From the NCBI GenBank assembly GCA_051011415.1, contig JBPCTY010000005.1, positions 1 to 23,003 of the forward strand: a stretch of DNA of 23,003 nucleotides, in the 5' to 3' direction. Position numbers and translations under genes: made by a program. The DNA comes from SZUA-442 sp051011415. Its GTDB lineage: Bacteria; Actinomycetota; Acidimicrobiia; Spongiisociales; UBA5794. Positions 14,009-22,289 of this stretch are shown here, one piece after another. Position 1 is the first letter of the stretch, and every line of letters starts with the position of its first letter. Under the pieces are notes generated by a model, which was not told the DNA's origin, did not search any database, and was given only the letters and a program-made list of their open reading frames with translations.

Positions 14009-14431
14009 ATGGAGCTCGCCGACTACCTCCCTATCGCGCTGATGACGCTGCTCGGAATCGTCTTCGCCGTTGCCTCGATCGTTGCGTCGCGAGCTATGGC
14101 TCCGTCGAATCCGACGCCAGAGAAGCTCGCTCCGTATGAGTGCGGCATCGTGCCGCTCCAGGATCCCGTTGAGCGATTCCCAGTGAAGTTCTACCTCGTC
14201 GCCATGCTGTTCGTGATTTTCGACGTCGAGATCATCTTCCTGTTTTTGTGGGCAGTCAGGTACGAGCAATTCGGCTGGGCAGGGGTCGCATCCGTGGTGC
14301 TGTTCATGCTGATGCTGATTGAGACACTCGCTTACGTCTGGAAGCGGGGTGCGCTCGATTGGAACGTCGCTCGCAGGGCCCGCTACCGCACGGTGGTTGC
14401 GCCGGATGTCCCATTGGAAGAGGCAGCCTGA
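14009..14431 (+). CDS. nuoA: NADH-quinone oxidoreductase subunit A
   Basis: NuoA is a small membrane subunit of complex I. Three helices are visible (about 5-27, 62-85 and 90-110), along with the family signature PYECGIVPLQDPVERFPVKFYLVAMLFVIFDVEIIFLFLWAV, including the acidic FDVE in the second helix. The start is placed at ATG 14009 (MELADYLPIAL) because that is where NuoA homology normally begins. The frame is open upstream, and ATG 13967 with GAGGG four bases away would add 14 residues (MISTRHPCPVTCKA) that look unlike NuoA. The gene opens a nuo operon in standard order, and its stop overlaps the nuoB start (TGATG). Confidence 0.93.
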   Translation: MELADYLPIALMTLLGIVFAVASIVASRAMAPSNPTPEKLAPYECGIVPLQDPVERFPVKFYLVAMLFVIFDVEIIFLFLWAVRYEQFGWAGVASVVLFMLMLIETLAYVWKRGALDWNVARRARYRTVVAPDVPLEEAA

Positions 14432-14916
14432 TGGCCGGTGTCTCCACCGAACCTGGCTTCCTCGTCACCACCCTTGAAAAGGGTGTCAACTGGGCTCGCA
14501 CAAATTCTATGTGGCCGGCGTCATTCGGGTTGGCCTGCTGCGCAATCGAGATGATGGGAACCGGCGCCGCCCACAACGATCTTGCCCGCTTCGGAATGGA
14601 AGTATTTCGAGCATCGCCTCGCCAGGCCGATCTCATGATTGTCGCCGGTCGGGTGTCCCAGAAGATGGCTCCGGTCCTCCGACAGGTCTACGACCAAATG
14701 GCAGAACCAAAATGGGTGCTGTCGATGGGCGCGTGTGCGTCGTCCGGTGGCATGTTCAATAACTATGCGCTGGTGCAGGGTGTTGATGAGATCGTCCCGG
14801 TCGATGTCTATGTGCCCGGCTGTCCCCCAGGTCCACAGTCGCTGATGCATGGAATCCTGACGCTCCAAGAGGGCATCATGAGCGGGGAGATCCGCCGCTC
14901 GACGGGGGTGCTCTGA
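14431..14916 (+). CDS. nuoB: NADH-quinone oxidoreductase subunit B ([4Fe-4S] N2)
   Basis: NuoB carries cluster N2, the last iron-sulfur centre before quinone. The 161-residue protein shows the tandem cysteines in FGLACCAIEMM (Cys36, Cys37), Cys102 in MGACASSGG and Cys131 in VPGCPPGPQ, all four N2 ligands. Length matches the family. ATG 14431 overlaps the nuoA stop and gives MAGVSTEPGF; an ATG at 14359 lies inside nuoA in the same frame and is discounted. The nuoC start follows one base after its TGA. Confidence 0.96.
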   Translation: MAGVSTEPGFLVTTLEKGVNWARTNSMWPASFGLACCAIEMMGTGAAHNDLARFGMEVFRASPRQADLMIVAGRVSQKMAPVLRQVYDQMAEPKWVLSMGACASSGGMFNNYALVQGVDEIVPVDVYVPGCPPGPQSLMHGILTLQEGIMSGEIRRSTGVL

Positions 14917-14917
14917 G

Positions 14918-15478
14918 ATGTCAGATGTGACCCAACCCCCGGAGTCGGACGCGTCCGAAGCTGCTGCGCAGCCGTCGAGGCCATTGCCGAGCTCCGAGCC
15001 GATTGCGGCCGTCGTCAGCCAGTTCGAGAATGCCTCGTTTGACGAGAAGAAGTATGCGTCGAGCGACGTCAGGTATACGGCGGTTGTCATCCCCGTGGAC
15101 GACTGGGTGGCGTTCGCTGAGGCTGCAAAGGCGGGTGGCTTCGACACCTTCATCGACATTGCAGGCGTCGATCACTTCACAGAGGCCCCGCGATATGAGG
15201 TCGCACTCAATCTCCTGTCCTTGACAACGCGGGACCGCATCATCGTTTCGGTGCGAGTGCCGTATGACGATGCTGTTGTGCCTTCACTGACCGACGTGTT
15301 CGCTGGCGCAAACTTCTATGAGCGGGAGGCCTTTGATCTGCTCGGAATCGACTTCCCAGGTCACCCGGACCTCACGCGAATCCTGCTTCCCGATGACTGG
15401 GAAGGGCATCCGCTTCGCAAGGACTACGACATTGGTGCCGTACCTGTCGAGTTCAAGGTGGGAAGTGAGGACCTGTGA
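14918..15478 (+). CDS. nuoC: NADH-quinone oxidoreductase subunit C
   Basis: NuoC is a cofactor-free subunit of the peripheral arm that packs against NuoD. In this 186-residue protein the family signature is clear at the C-terminus: NFYEREAFDLLGIDFPGHPDLTRILLPDDWEGHPLRKDY (about 122-160). Residues 1-30 are a Ser/Pro/Ala-rich extension with little conservation. The protein is separate from NuoD, not fused as in E. coli. Its TGA overlaps the nuoD GTG (GTGA), implying translational coupling. Confidence 0.95.
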   Translation: MSDVTQPPESDASEAAAQPSRPLPSSEPIAAVVSQFENASFDEKKYASSDVRYTAVVIPVDDWVAFAEAAKAGGFDTFIDIAGVDHFTEAPRYEVALNLLSLTTRDRIIVSVRVPYDDAVVPSLTDVFAGANFYEREAFDLLGIDFPGHPDLTRILLPDDWEGHPLRKDYDIGAVPVEFKVGSEDL

Positions 15479-16914
15479 CCGACACTACAAACACCGATCA
15501 GCCCGATACGGGTCAACCCGACACCGAGCACCCTGACGGCGAGGCAGCGGTCGAGGAGCTGAGTGGTGCAGACGAGCGCCGACGCCTCCACGACATCTGG
15601 GTGTCGGGAACAGAGGAACGATTCCCGTTCTCGAAGGCGACCGACGAGGGCGCCCAAGAACTGCTCCCCCGCGAAGATGAACCTGCTCTGGATGTCCAGA
15701 AGGGGACGACAGTCGATGACGACTACATCGAAGCCCCTCCCGTCGTCGACGACGAACTCCAGATCATCAACATGGGCCCCCAGCACCCATCGACCCACGG
15801 AGTTCTCAGACTCCAAATGGAGTTGGACGGCGAGACCGTCCGCAGGGTCAAGCCGATCATCGGATACCTCCACACAGGGATGGAGAAGACCGCCGAGACG
15901 CTCAACTATGCGCAGGGGTCAACGAACGTCACCCGAATGGACTACCTGGCTCCGTTCCACAATGAGCTGGCCTATTCCCTGACGGTTGAGCAGCTGCTCG
16001 GGATTGATCTCCCGCCCAGGGCTGATGCAATCCGCATCCTCATGACCGAGCTCAACCGGGTGTCAAGCCACCTGCTGTGGGCTGCGACCATGGGTATGGA
16101 CATCGGTGCCCTCTCGATGATGATCTATGGATGGCGCGAGCGAGAGGTGTGTCTCGACTTCTTCGAGAAGACCACAGGGCTGCGCATGAACCACAACTAC
16201 ATCAGGCCCGGTGGAGTTGCTGCCGACCTCCCCGATGGTTGGGAAGATGATGTGGCCCACATCATCGATGCTGTGGGGAAGGGCGTCGACGAGTACGAAG
16301 AGCTTCTGAACGACAACCCGATCTTCCTCGACCGCACCCTGGGTGTCGGCGTCATCACGCCGGAGGAATGCAAGCAGTTTGGCGTCACGGGTCCCATCGC
16401 TCGAGCATCGGGTCTCAACTGGGACCTCCGCAAACAGATGCCCTATTCGGGAATCGATAGCTACGAGTTCGAGGTCCCGACAGGGAAGCATGGCGATGTC
16501 CATGACCGCTACGAAGTGCGGATCGCCGAGATCCGGGAGTCGTTGAAGATCGTGCAACAGGTCATGGACCGCATGCCGGCAGGCGACTTCAGAACCCCTG
16601 ACGCAAAGGTCACGCCTCCTCCCCGCAAGCGGATCGATGAGTCGATGGAAGCGCTCATCCACCACTTCAAACTCTTCACCGAGGGAATCGTGGTTCCCGA
16701 GGGCACGGCTTATCAATCCGTCGAAGGTCCGCGAGGTGAGGTTGGTTGCTACCTCGTTTCGAAGGGCGGATCCAAACCATGGCGCATGCATTGGCGGGCT
16801 CCCTCGTTTGCTGCCGTGCAGGCGCTCCCCGCGATGATGACTGACTCGCTTGTCGCCGATGTCGTTGCGGCTCTCGCATCGTCGGACCCAGTACTCGGAG
16901 ATGTCGACAGATGA
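15475..16914 (+). CDS. nuoD: NADH-quinone oxidoreductase subunit D with long acidic N-terminal extension
   Basis: NuoD forms the quinone-binding cavity together with NuoB. From about residue 95 the protein has the standard sequence: INMGPQHPSTHGVLRL with the quinone-site histidines, then GYLHTGMEKTAE, YLAPFHNELAYSLTVEQLLGI, and a C-terminus ending PVLGDVDR. The first ~95 residues are an acidic, low-complexity extension (many Asp, Glu, Thr, Pro) not found in most NuoD proteins. It cannot be trimmed to a better start without losing the GTGA overlap with nuoC at 15475. I see no internal ATG with a ribosome site just before the core. Otherwise a normal 479-residue subunit. Confidence 0.94.
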   Translation: MTDTTNTDQPDTGQPDTEHPDGEAAVEELSGADERRRLHDIWVSGTEERFPFSKATDEGAQELLPREDEPALDVQKGTTVDDDYIEAPPVVDDELQIINMGPQHPSTHGVLRLQMELDGETVRRVKPIIGYLHTGMEKTAETLNYAQGSTNVTRMDYLAPFHNELAYSLTVEQLLGIDLPPRADAIRILMTELNRVSSHLLWAATMGMDIGALSMMIYGWREREVCLDFFEKTTGLRMNHNYIRPGGVAADLPDGWEDDVAHIIDAVGKGVDEYEELLNDNPIFLDRTLGVGVITPEECKQFGVTGPIARASGLNWDLRKQMPYSGIDSYEFEVPTGKHGDVHDRYEVRIAEIRESLKIVQQVMDRMPAGDFRTPDAKVTPPPRKRIDESMEALIHHFKLFTEGIVVPEGTAYQSVEGPRGEVGCYLVSKGGSKPWRMHWRAPSFAAVQALPAMMTDSLVADVVAALASSDPVLGDVDR

Positions 16915-17537
16915 GTGCGATCTCCCACTGGTCTCCGGCAAACCAGGAGCGTGCCTCCACGATTCTCACGCAGTATCCCGAAGCCCGATCGGCCGTGATG
17001 CCCTTGCTCTATCTGGCGAGTCTTGAGCACAAGTATGTGTCAGACACGGCGATGCGCGAAGTCGCAGAGCTCACAGGCATCACGCCAGCACAGGTCGAGT
17101 CAGTTGCCTCGTTCTACACGATGTTCAAGCGCGAGGAAGTCGGGAGCTATCTCGTCTCGGTATGCACCTCGATCTCCTGCCATCTCCTTGGTGGGAACGA
17201 CGTGCTCGCGTCGGTTGAGGCAGCGTCGGGTGTATCGCATGGTCAAACCGGTGCCGATGGCATGTTCTCCGTCGAACATGTCGAGTGCATCGGGGCGTGT
17301 GGTGGAGCTCCTGCGGTGCAGGTGAACTACGAACTCGTCGAGGGTCTGACGCCGGAAAAGGCCGAGGCACTCGTCGACTGGCTGCGCACCACGACACCCG
17401 AGGTAGTTCTTGCAGATGAGATGCAGCAGCTGTTTGGTGGGCAGCGATCATTCGACTGGGGCCCAACCGATTCCGAAGGGGCCACTGGTCCCGTCCCTGC
17501 CTTCGGGCCGTTCGGGTCGGCAAAGGCTGGTCGATGA
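16911..17537 (+). CDS. nuoE: NADH-quinone oxidoreductase subunit E ([2Fe-2S] N1a)
   Basis: NuoE is part of the NADH dehydrogenase module with NuoF and NuoG and carries the [2Fe-2S] cluster N1a. The 208-residue sequence has an N-terminal helical domain with the AELTGITPAQVESVASFYTMF motif. The thioredoxin-like domain has cluster ligands Cys85 and Cys90 in VCTSISCHLLGG and Cys126 and Cys130 in ECIGACGGAP. A tail of about 40 residues ending in Gly/Pro-rich sequence is longer than usual. ATGA overlaps join it to nuoD before and nuoF after. Confidence 0.95.
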   Translation: MSAISHWSPANQERASTILTQYPEARSAVMPLLYLASLEHKYVSDTAMREVAELTGITPAQVESVASFYTMFKREEVGSYLVSVCTSISCHLLGGNDVLASVEAASGVSHGQTGADGMFSVEHVECIGACGGAPAVQVNYELVEGLTPEKAEALVDWLRTTTPEVVLADEMQQLFGGQRSFDWGPTDSEGATGPVPAFGPFGSAKAGR

Positions 17538-18826
17538 CGATGAAAATCCTCACCGCACGAATGGACGCCCACCCATCGGACAGCCACACCCTGTCTCGGT
17601 ACGTCGACACGGGCGGCTACGACGGACTCCGAAAAGCGCTTAACGAGATGACACCCCAACAGGTGATCGACGAGGTCAAGGCGTCCAACATGCGTGGCCG
17701 TGGTGGAGCCGGTTTCCCAACGGGCGTCAAGTGGGGGTTCCTCGCGGATTCATCGCCGAGGTACCTCGTTGTCAACTGCGACGAATCCGAGCCCGGTACG
17801 TTCAACGATCGCCAAGTGGCCGAGCGAGATCCCCACCAGCTGCTCGAGGGCATCGCGATCTCCAGCTACGCCCTTGGCGTCGAACATGCATTCATCTATA
17901 TCCGTGGTGAGTATCCAAAGGTCGCTCGACGCCTTCAAAGAGCTATCGATGAAGCGCTTGAGGCCGGGTATCTCGGTGGAGGGGTTCTTGATTCCGAGTT
18001 CTCGTTGGAGGTCACGATCCACCTCGGTGGCGGTGCCTATATCTGTGGTGAGGAGACCGCACTTCTCAACAGTCTCGAGGGCAGGCGTGGAGAACCGCGC
18101 TTGAAGCCGCCATTCCCTGCCGTCGAGGGTTTGTACGCCAAGCCAACCATCGTGAACAACGTCGAATCGATTGCAAACGTGCCGTGGATCACACTGAACG
18201 GTGGAGCTGCCTACGCAGCCATCGGTCCAGAGCGGTCTGCTGGTACGAAGATGATCTCCATTTCCGGTCACGTCAAAAAGCCGGGGAACTACGAAATAGT
18301 CATGGGGATGACGTGGGAAGAATTCATCTTTGACATCGGTGGCGGCATCAGAGACGACAATGAACTCAAGTGCTGGATTCCCGGCGGAGCGTCGGCACCA
18401 TGGTTCGTACCCCATGCCCACCTCCACACACCCCTGACCATCGACGATGTCGGTGCGAATGGATCAATGGTCGGCGCCGGTGCTGTGGTCGTCATGGACG
18501 AAACCACGGACGTCGTCGCGGCGGCACATTCCATCGTTCGGTTCTTCGCCCACGAGTCATGTGGTCAGTGCACCCCTTGCAGGGAAGGCACGTCCTGGCT
18601 CGAGGACATTCTCACCCGGATCATGAACGGCAAGGGCCGACCCGAAGACCTTGATCTGCTGCTCGACGTCTCTGACAACATCTCCCCTGGACTCGGTTGG
18701 CCGCCAGCGATGACAACTATCTGCCCGCTCGGCCCGTCCGCGACCGCACCGGTTGCATCCATCCTCAAGTACTTCAGACCCGAGGTCGAGGCCATGATCC
18801 CTGCAATGGAGGCCGCCAATGGCTGA
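17534..18826 (+). CDS. nuoF: NADH-quinone oxidoreductase subunit F (FMN, NADH site, [4Fe-4S] N3)
   Basis: NuoF oxidises NADH through FMN. In this 430-residue protein the nucleotide loop is GRGGAGFPTG (55-64), followed by NCDESEPGTFNDR (81-93), which contacts FMN and NADH. The GGGAYICGEETALLNSLEG block lies at about 165-183. Cluster N3 ligands are Cys343, Cys346 and Cys349 in ESCGQCTPCREG, plus Cys397 in TICPLG. All expected residues are present. It overlaps nuoE by four bases and nuoG by eight. Confidence 0.97.
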   Translation: MTMKILTARMDAHPSDSHTLSRYVDTGGYDGLRKALNEMTPQQVIDEVKASNMRGRGGAGFPTGVKWGFLADSSPRYLVVNCDESEPGTFNDRQVAERDPHQLLEGIAISSYALGVEHAFIYIRGEYPKVARRLQRAIDEALEAGYLGGGVLDSEFSLEVTIHLGGGAYICGEETALLNSLEGRRGEPRLKPPFPAVEGLYAKPTIVNNVESIANVPWITLNGGAAYAAIGPERSAGTKMISISGHVKKPGNYEIVMGMTWEEFIFDIGGGIRDDNELKCWIPGGASAPWFVPHAHLHTPLTIDDVGANGSMVGAGAVVVMDETTDVVAAAHSIVRFFAHESCGQCTPCREGTSWLEDILTRIMNGKGRPEDLDLLLDVSDNISPGLGWPPAMTTICPLGPSATAPVASILKYFRPEVEAMIPAMEAANG

Positions 18827-21245
18827 CACCCCGTCGCAGGTCACCATCACGATCAACGGCGTAGATCACTCCGTGCCAGCTGGCGAGCGGCTTATCTCGG
18901 CAGCCGAAGGCGTCGGAGAAATGATTCCGCGCTTCTGCCATCACGACAAGCTCGAGCCAGTCGGCAAGTGCCGCATGTGCCTCGTCGAGGTCGAGGGTCC
19001 TCGTGGGACCGCACTCGTGCCGTCCTGCACCTTGCCGGTCGCCGACGGCATGGTTGTCGACACAGAGTCTCAGGTTGTCAAGAAGGCACAAGAAGGCGTC
19101 CTTGAGTTCCTCCTGATCAACCATCCGCTCGATTGCCCGATTTGCGACAAGGGTGGTGAGTGCCCGCTTCAGGACCAGACGATGACGTGGGGCCCTGGAG
19201 AGAGCAGGTTCATCGAGCAGAAGCGGACGTTCGTCAAGCCGATGCCTGTTTCTGACATTGTGCTTCTCGACCGCGAACGGTGTGTCCTGTGCGACCGTTG
19301 TGTCCGAGTGGCAGACGATGTTGCAGGCGATCCGCTGCTTGTCTTCCAAGAGCGGGGCAACCAGGTCCAAATTCGGACCTTCCCCGACGAGCCGTTCAGC
19401 TCGTACTTCTCAGGCAACACAGTCCAGCTCTGCCCCGTAGGCGCGCTGACTTCGGTCGACTACCGGTTCAAGGCGAGACCGTGGGATCTTGAGCACACAA
19501 CCTCGGTGTCCCTGGTCGACTCGGTGCACTCGACCGCCGACGTCCAGACATCGCGCGGCAAGATCATTCGCGTATATGGCATCGAGAATGACGCAATCAA
19601 CGAAGGTTGGCTGTCGGACAAGGATCGCTTCATCTTCTCAGCGGTCCATTCAGAGGAGCGGGTAACTGCGCCTCTCGTGAAGCGCAACGGCGAGTTCGAG
19701 GAGGCCTCATGGACAGAGGCGCTCGATGTTGTTGCAGAGCGGCTTGGCGGCTTCCTCCCAGATGAAGTTGGCGCAATCGGTGGTGCCAACAACACAAACG
19801 AGGAGGCGTTCACCCTCGGCAAGTTCATGCGGTGGGTCATCGGAACCAACAACGTCGATGCCCAGATCGGCGACGGCATCAATCCACAGCTCGCGGCGAC
19901 CTTGACTCCGCGAGCCGAGATCAGCGATCTCGACCGCGCTTCGACAATCTTTGTGTGGGGTCCCGACCTCAAAGAGACGTTGCCCGTGCTGTACCTCCGA
20001 GTGAGGAAGGCAGTACGCAACGGCGCCGAGCTTGTGGTTGCGAGCCCCGCGGGCACTGGTCTCGACGGGATCGCCGCGCACGTCGTGCGATACCGAGCGG
20101 GGTCCGGAGCCGACACACTTCGCAAGCTTGCCGCCGGAGATGGTGACTTTGCGGACGCAAGGTCCGCTCTCGACCGTGGTCCTGTGGTTGCGCTGATCGG
20201 GCGATCATCCCTCTCCGAGGATCCGCTGCTGACCGAGGCCGTTGCCGCAATGGCCAGATCATTGCCCGACGCAACGCTTGCGACATTGCTCACGAAAGCA
20301 AACGTATACGGCGCTCTCGACATGGGTCTTGCTCCAACTCTGCTCCCTGGTCGTGTGTCGGCCAACGACGAATCCGGCGCACAGGCTCTCGAGGATGCCT
20401 GGGGCGTATTGCCCGAAGCCGACGGCAAGGACTCGATGGCAATGCTTGCGGCGCTTGCCGAAGGCACGATGAAGTCGGTCCTGCTGGTCGGCGCGGATCC
20501 TGTCGCCGACAGCCCCGACCCGATCTCTGCATCTGCAGGCCTCGCGGCAGGGGAGTTCATCGTCGCGATCGATGCGTTTGTCACCGAGTCATCGCAGCAC
20601 GCCGATGTCATTCTTCCTGCAGCAGTCTGGGGCGAGGTAGACGGAACAGTCACCAACCTTGAAGGCCGGGTGCAACAGATCGCATCGTCGATACCGCCCG
20701 TTGGTCAGGCGCGACCGCTGAACGGTGTTCTCGACGATGTTGCTCATCGCATGGGTGTGACGCTCGGTGCAGAAAAGGCCTCCGATGTCACTAGTGAGAT
20801 TTCGGCACTCGCCCCGGCATATGCGTCGATCACAGCCGACTATCTGACGTTCGAAGCTGGACTCACGGGCGCCATCGTTCCGGTTAGTGGCTCTGGGCAA
20901 TCGCTCACATACATACCGGTTGACGTGTCCGTTCCGGTTGTGACCAACCGGATGACCCTTCACCTCGCACCCGCGCTGTACGACGAAGGCGTCTGGAACA
21001 GCCACGCCCCGGCCATTGCCGAGCTCGCCAGGGATGCCTTTGCGGCGATTCATCCAAGAGACGCGTCCGTGCTTGCCGTCGGTGCCGGCGATGCGGTCCT
21101 TGTGGAGGACACCTTCACGCTTCCTGTGGTGCTTGACCCCGAGGTTGCTGCCGGCAGCATCAAGATTCCGTTCAATGTGAAGGCGACCAAGGGCCTTCCC
21201 GCGACACCATCCGTGAAGGTCGACCCGATACGGGCTGACGCATGA
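18819..21245 (+). CDS. nuoG: NADH-quinone oxidoreductase subunit G, without the N7 cluster site
   Basis: NuoG is the large iron-sulfur subunit of the peripheral arm, here 808 residues. The [2Fe-2S] N1b ligands are Cys40, Cys51, Cys54 and Cys70. The His/Cys [4Fe-4S] cluster N5 is bound by His102, Cys106, Cys109 and Cys115, and N4 by Cys155, Cys158, Cys161 and Cys205. The rest is a molybdopterin-oxidoreductase-like fold with no cofactor expected, plus a C-terminal barrel domain. At 229-240 (VSLVDSVHSTAD), where some bacterial NuoG proteins have cysteines for cluster N7, there are none. The long C-terminal region is divergent from the core. ATGA joins it to nuoH. Confidence 0.96.
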   Translation: MADTPSQVTITINGVDHSVPAGERLISAAEGVGEMIPRFCHHDKLEPVGKCRMCLVEVEGPRGTALVPSCTLPVADGMVVDTESQVVKKAQEGVLEFLLINHPLDCPICDKGGECPLQDQTMTWGPGESRFIEQKRTFVKPMPVSDIVLLDRERCVLCDRCVRVADDVAGDPLLVFQERGNQVQIRTFPDEPFSSYFSGNTVQLCPVGALTSVDYRFKARPWDLEHTTSVSLVDSVHSTADVQTSRGKIIRVYGIENDAINEGWLSDKDRFIFSAVHSEERVTAPLVKRNGEFEEASWTEALDVVAERLGGFLPDEVGAIGGANNTNEEAFTLGKFMRWVIGTNNVDAQIGDGINPQLAATLTPRAEISDLDRASTIFVWGPDLKETLPVLYLRVRKAVRNGAELVVASPAGTGLDGIAAHVVRYRAGSGADTLRKLAAGDGDFADARSALDRGPVVALIGRSSLSEDPLLTEAVAAMARSLPDATLATLLTKANVYGALDMGLAPTLLPGRVSANDESGAQALEDAWGVLPEADGKDSMAMLAALAEGTMKSVLLVGADPVADSPDPISASAGLAAGEFIVAIDAFVTESSQHADVILPAAVWGEVDGTVTNLEGRVQQIASSIPPVGQARPLNGVLDDVAHRMGVTLGAEKASDVTSEISALAPAYASITADYLTFEAGLTGAIVPVSGSGQSLTYIPVDVSVPVVTNRMTLHLAPALYDEGVWNSHAPAIAELARDAFAAIHPRDASVLAVGAGDAVLVEDTFTLPVVLDPEVAAGSIKIPFNVKATKGLPATPSVKVDPIRADA

Positions 21246-22279
21246 ACTTCTTCTTCGAAGCTGGCGTCCGGGTCATTCTGATCTTTGTCTTTCTTCTTGT
21301 CACGGTGCTTCTGCTGATCTGGGTGGAGCGAAAGTTTGTATCCGATCTGCAGAATCGCGTCGGACCAGACAGAGCGGGGCCGTGGGGGATCTTGCAGTCG
21401 CTCGCCGATGGTCTCAAGGCATTCTTCAAGGAATCCATCCGGCCGACGAAGTCGGAGTTTCTTCTGTACGCAGCGGCGCCGGTGATGGCGCTCGTGCCCG
21501 CGCTTCTGATCTTCATGGTTGTGCCGATGGGAACGGTCACGATCGCTGGAACCGAGTACGTTCTCGTCGGAGCCGACCTGAACATCGCCCTTCTCTATGT
21601 TCTCGCCCTGTCCTCGATGGCTGTCTATGCGATAACCCTCGCTGGCTGGTCCTCCGGCTCGAAGTACCCGTTGCTTGGCTCCGTGCGTGCGTCCGCACAG
21701 ATGATCTCGTACGAAGCAGCAATGGGGCTTGCCCTGGTGCCAGTCGTGATGTTTGCCGGGTCAACATCACTGGTCACCATCGTTGAAGGTCAGCAGGGCT
21801 CTTTTGGGGGGTTCCTGCCCTCCTGGAACGTGGTGCTCATCCCTAGCTTCATCATCTTCCTGATCGCTGGGTTCGCCGAAACCAACCGCGCACCGTTCGA
21901 CCTTGTCGAGGCAGAGTCGGAAATCGTTGGTGGCTACCACACAGAGTATTCGGGCCTCACCTTTGCGCTGTTCTTCCTCGCCGAATACATCAACGTCTTC
22001 AACATTTCGGCCCTCACCGCCGTACTGTTTCTTGGAGGCTGGGCAGGTCCGCTGTTCGGTCCAGAATGGCTCCACAACTTCCTGCCCATCGGGTACTTCC
22101 TTCTTAAGACGTGGGCGATCGTGCTGCTCTTCGTTTGGGTACGTGCGACCCTTCCGCGTATGCGCTACGACCAACTCATGAGTTTTGGCTGGAAGCGGCT
22201 CATACCGGTCTCGCTTGCGTGGATCATCGTCGTCGCCGTTGCGCTCGGAGTCAGGGAGTTTGGGTTGCCATGGGCATGA
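21242..22279 (+). CDS. nuoH: NADH-quinone oxidoreductase subunit H
   Basis: NuoH is the membrane subunit at the junction with the peripheral arm and forms part of the quinone channel. The 345-residue protein has about eight helices. Signatures are LIWVERKFVSDLQNRVGPDRAGPWGILQSLADGLKAFFKE (near 25-65) and FAETNRAPFDLVEAESEIVGGYHTEYSG (about 212-239), with the conserved acidic loop residues. It starts with ATG 21242 inside the nuoG stop, and nuoI follows after 10 bases. Nothing unusual is seen. Confidence 0.96.
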   Translation: MNFFFEAGVRVILIFVFLLVTVLLLIWVERKFVSDLQNRVGPDRAGPWGILQSLADGLKAFFKESIRPTKSEFLLYAAAPVMALVPALLIFMVVPMGTVTIAGTEYVLVGADLNIALLYVLALSSMAVYAITLAGWSSGSKYPLLGSVRASAQMISYEAAMGLALVPVVMFAGSTSLVTIVEGQQGSFGGFLPSWNVVLIPSFIIFLIAGFAETNRAPFDLVEAESEIVGGYHTEYSGLTFALFFLAEYINVFNISALTAVLFLGGWAGPLFGPEWLHNFLPIGYFLLKTWAIVLLFVWVRATLPRMRYDQLMSFGWKRLIPVSLAWIIVVAVALGVREFGLPWA

Positions 22280-22289
22280 GGAGTGACAC

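Noticed and set aside
16063..16941. 292-residue open frame on the minus strand
   Set aside because: Antisense shadow of nuoD with the composition of a reversed coding strand.
19460..20656. 398-residue open frame on the minus strand
   Set aside because: Antisense to nuoG, Ser/Ala/Pro/Arg-rich, no domain and no ribosome site.
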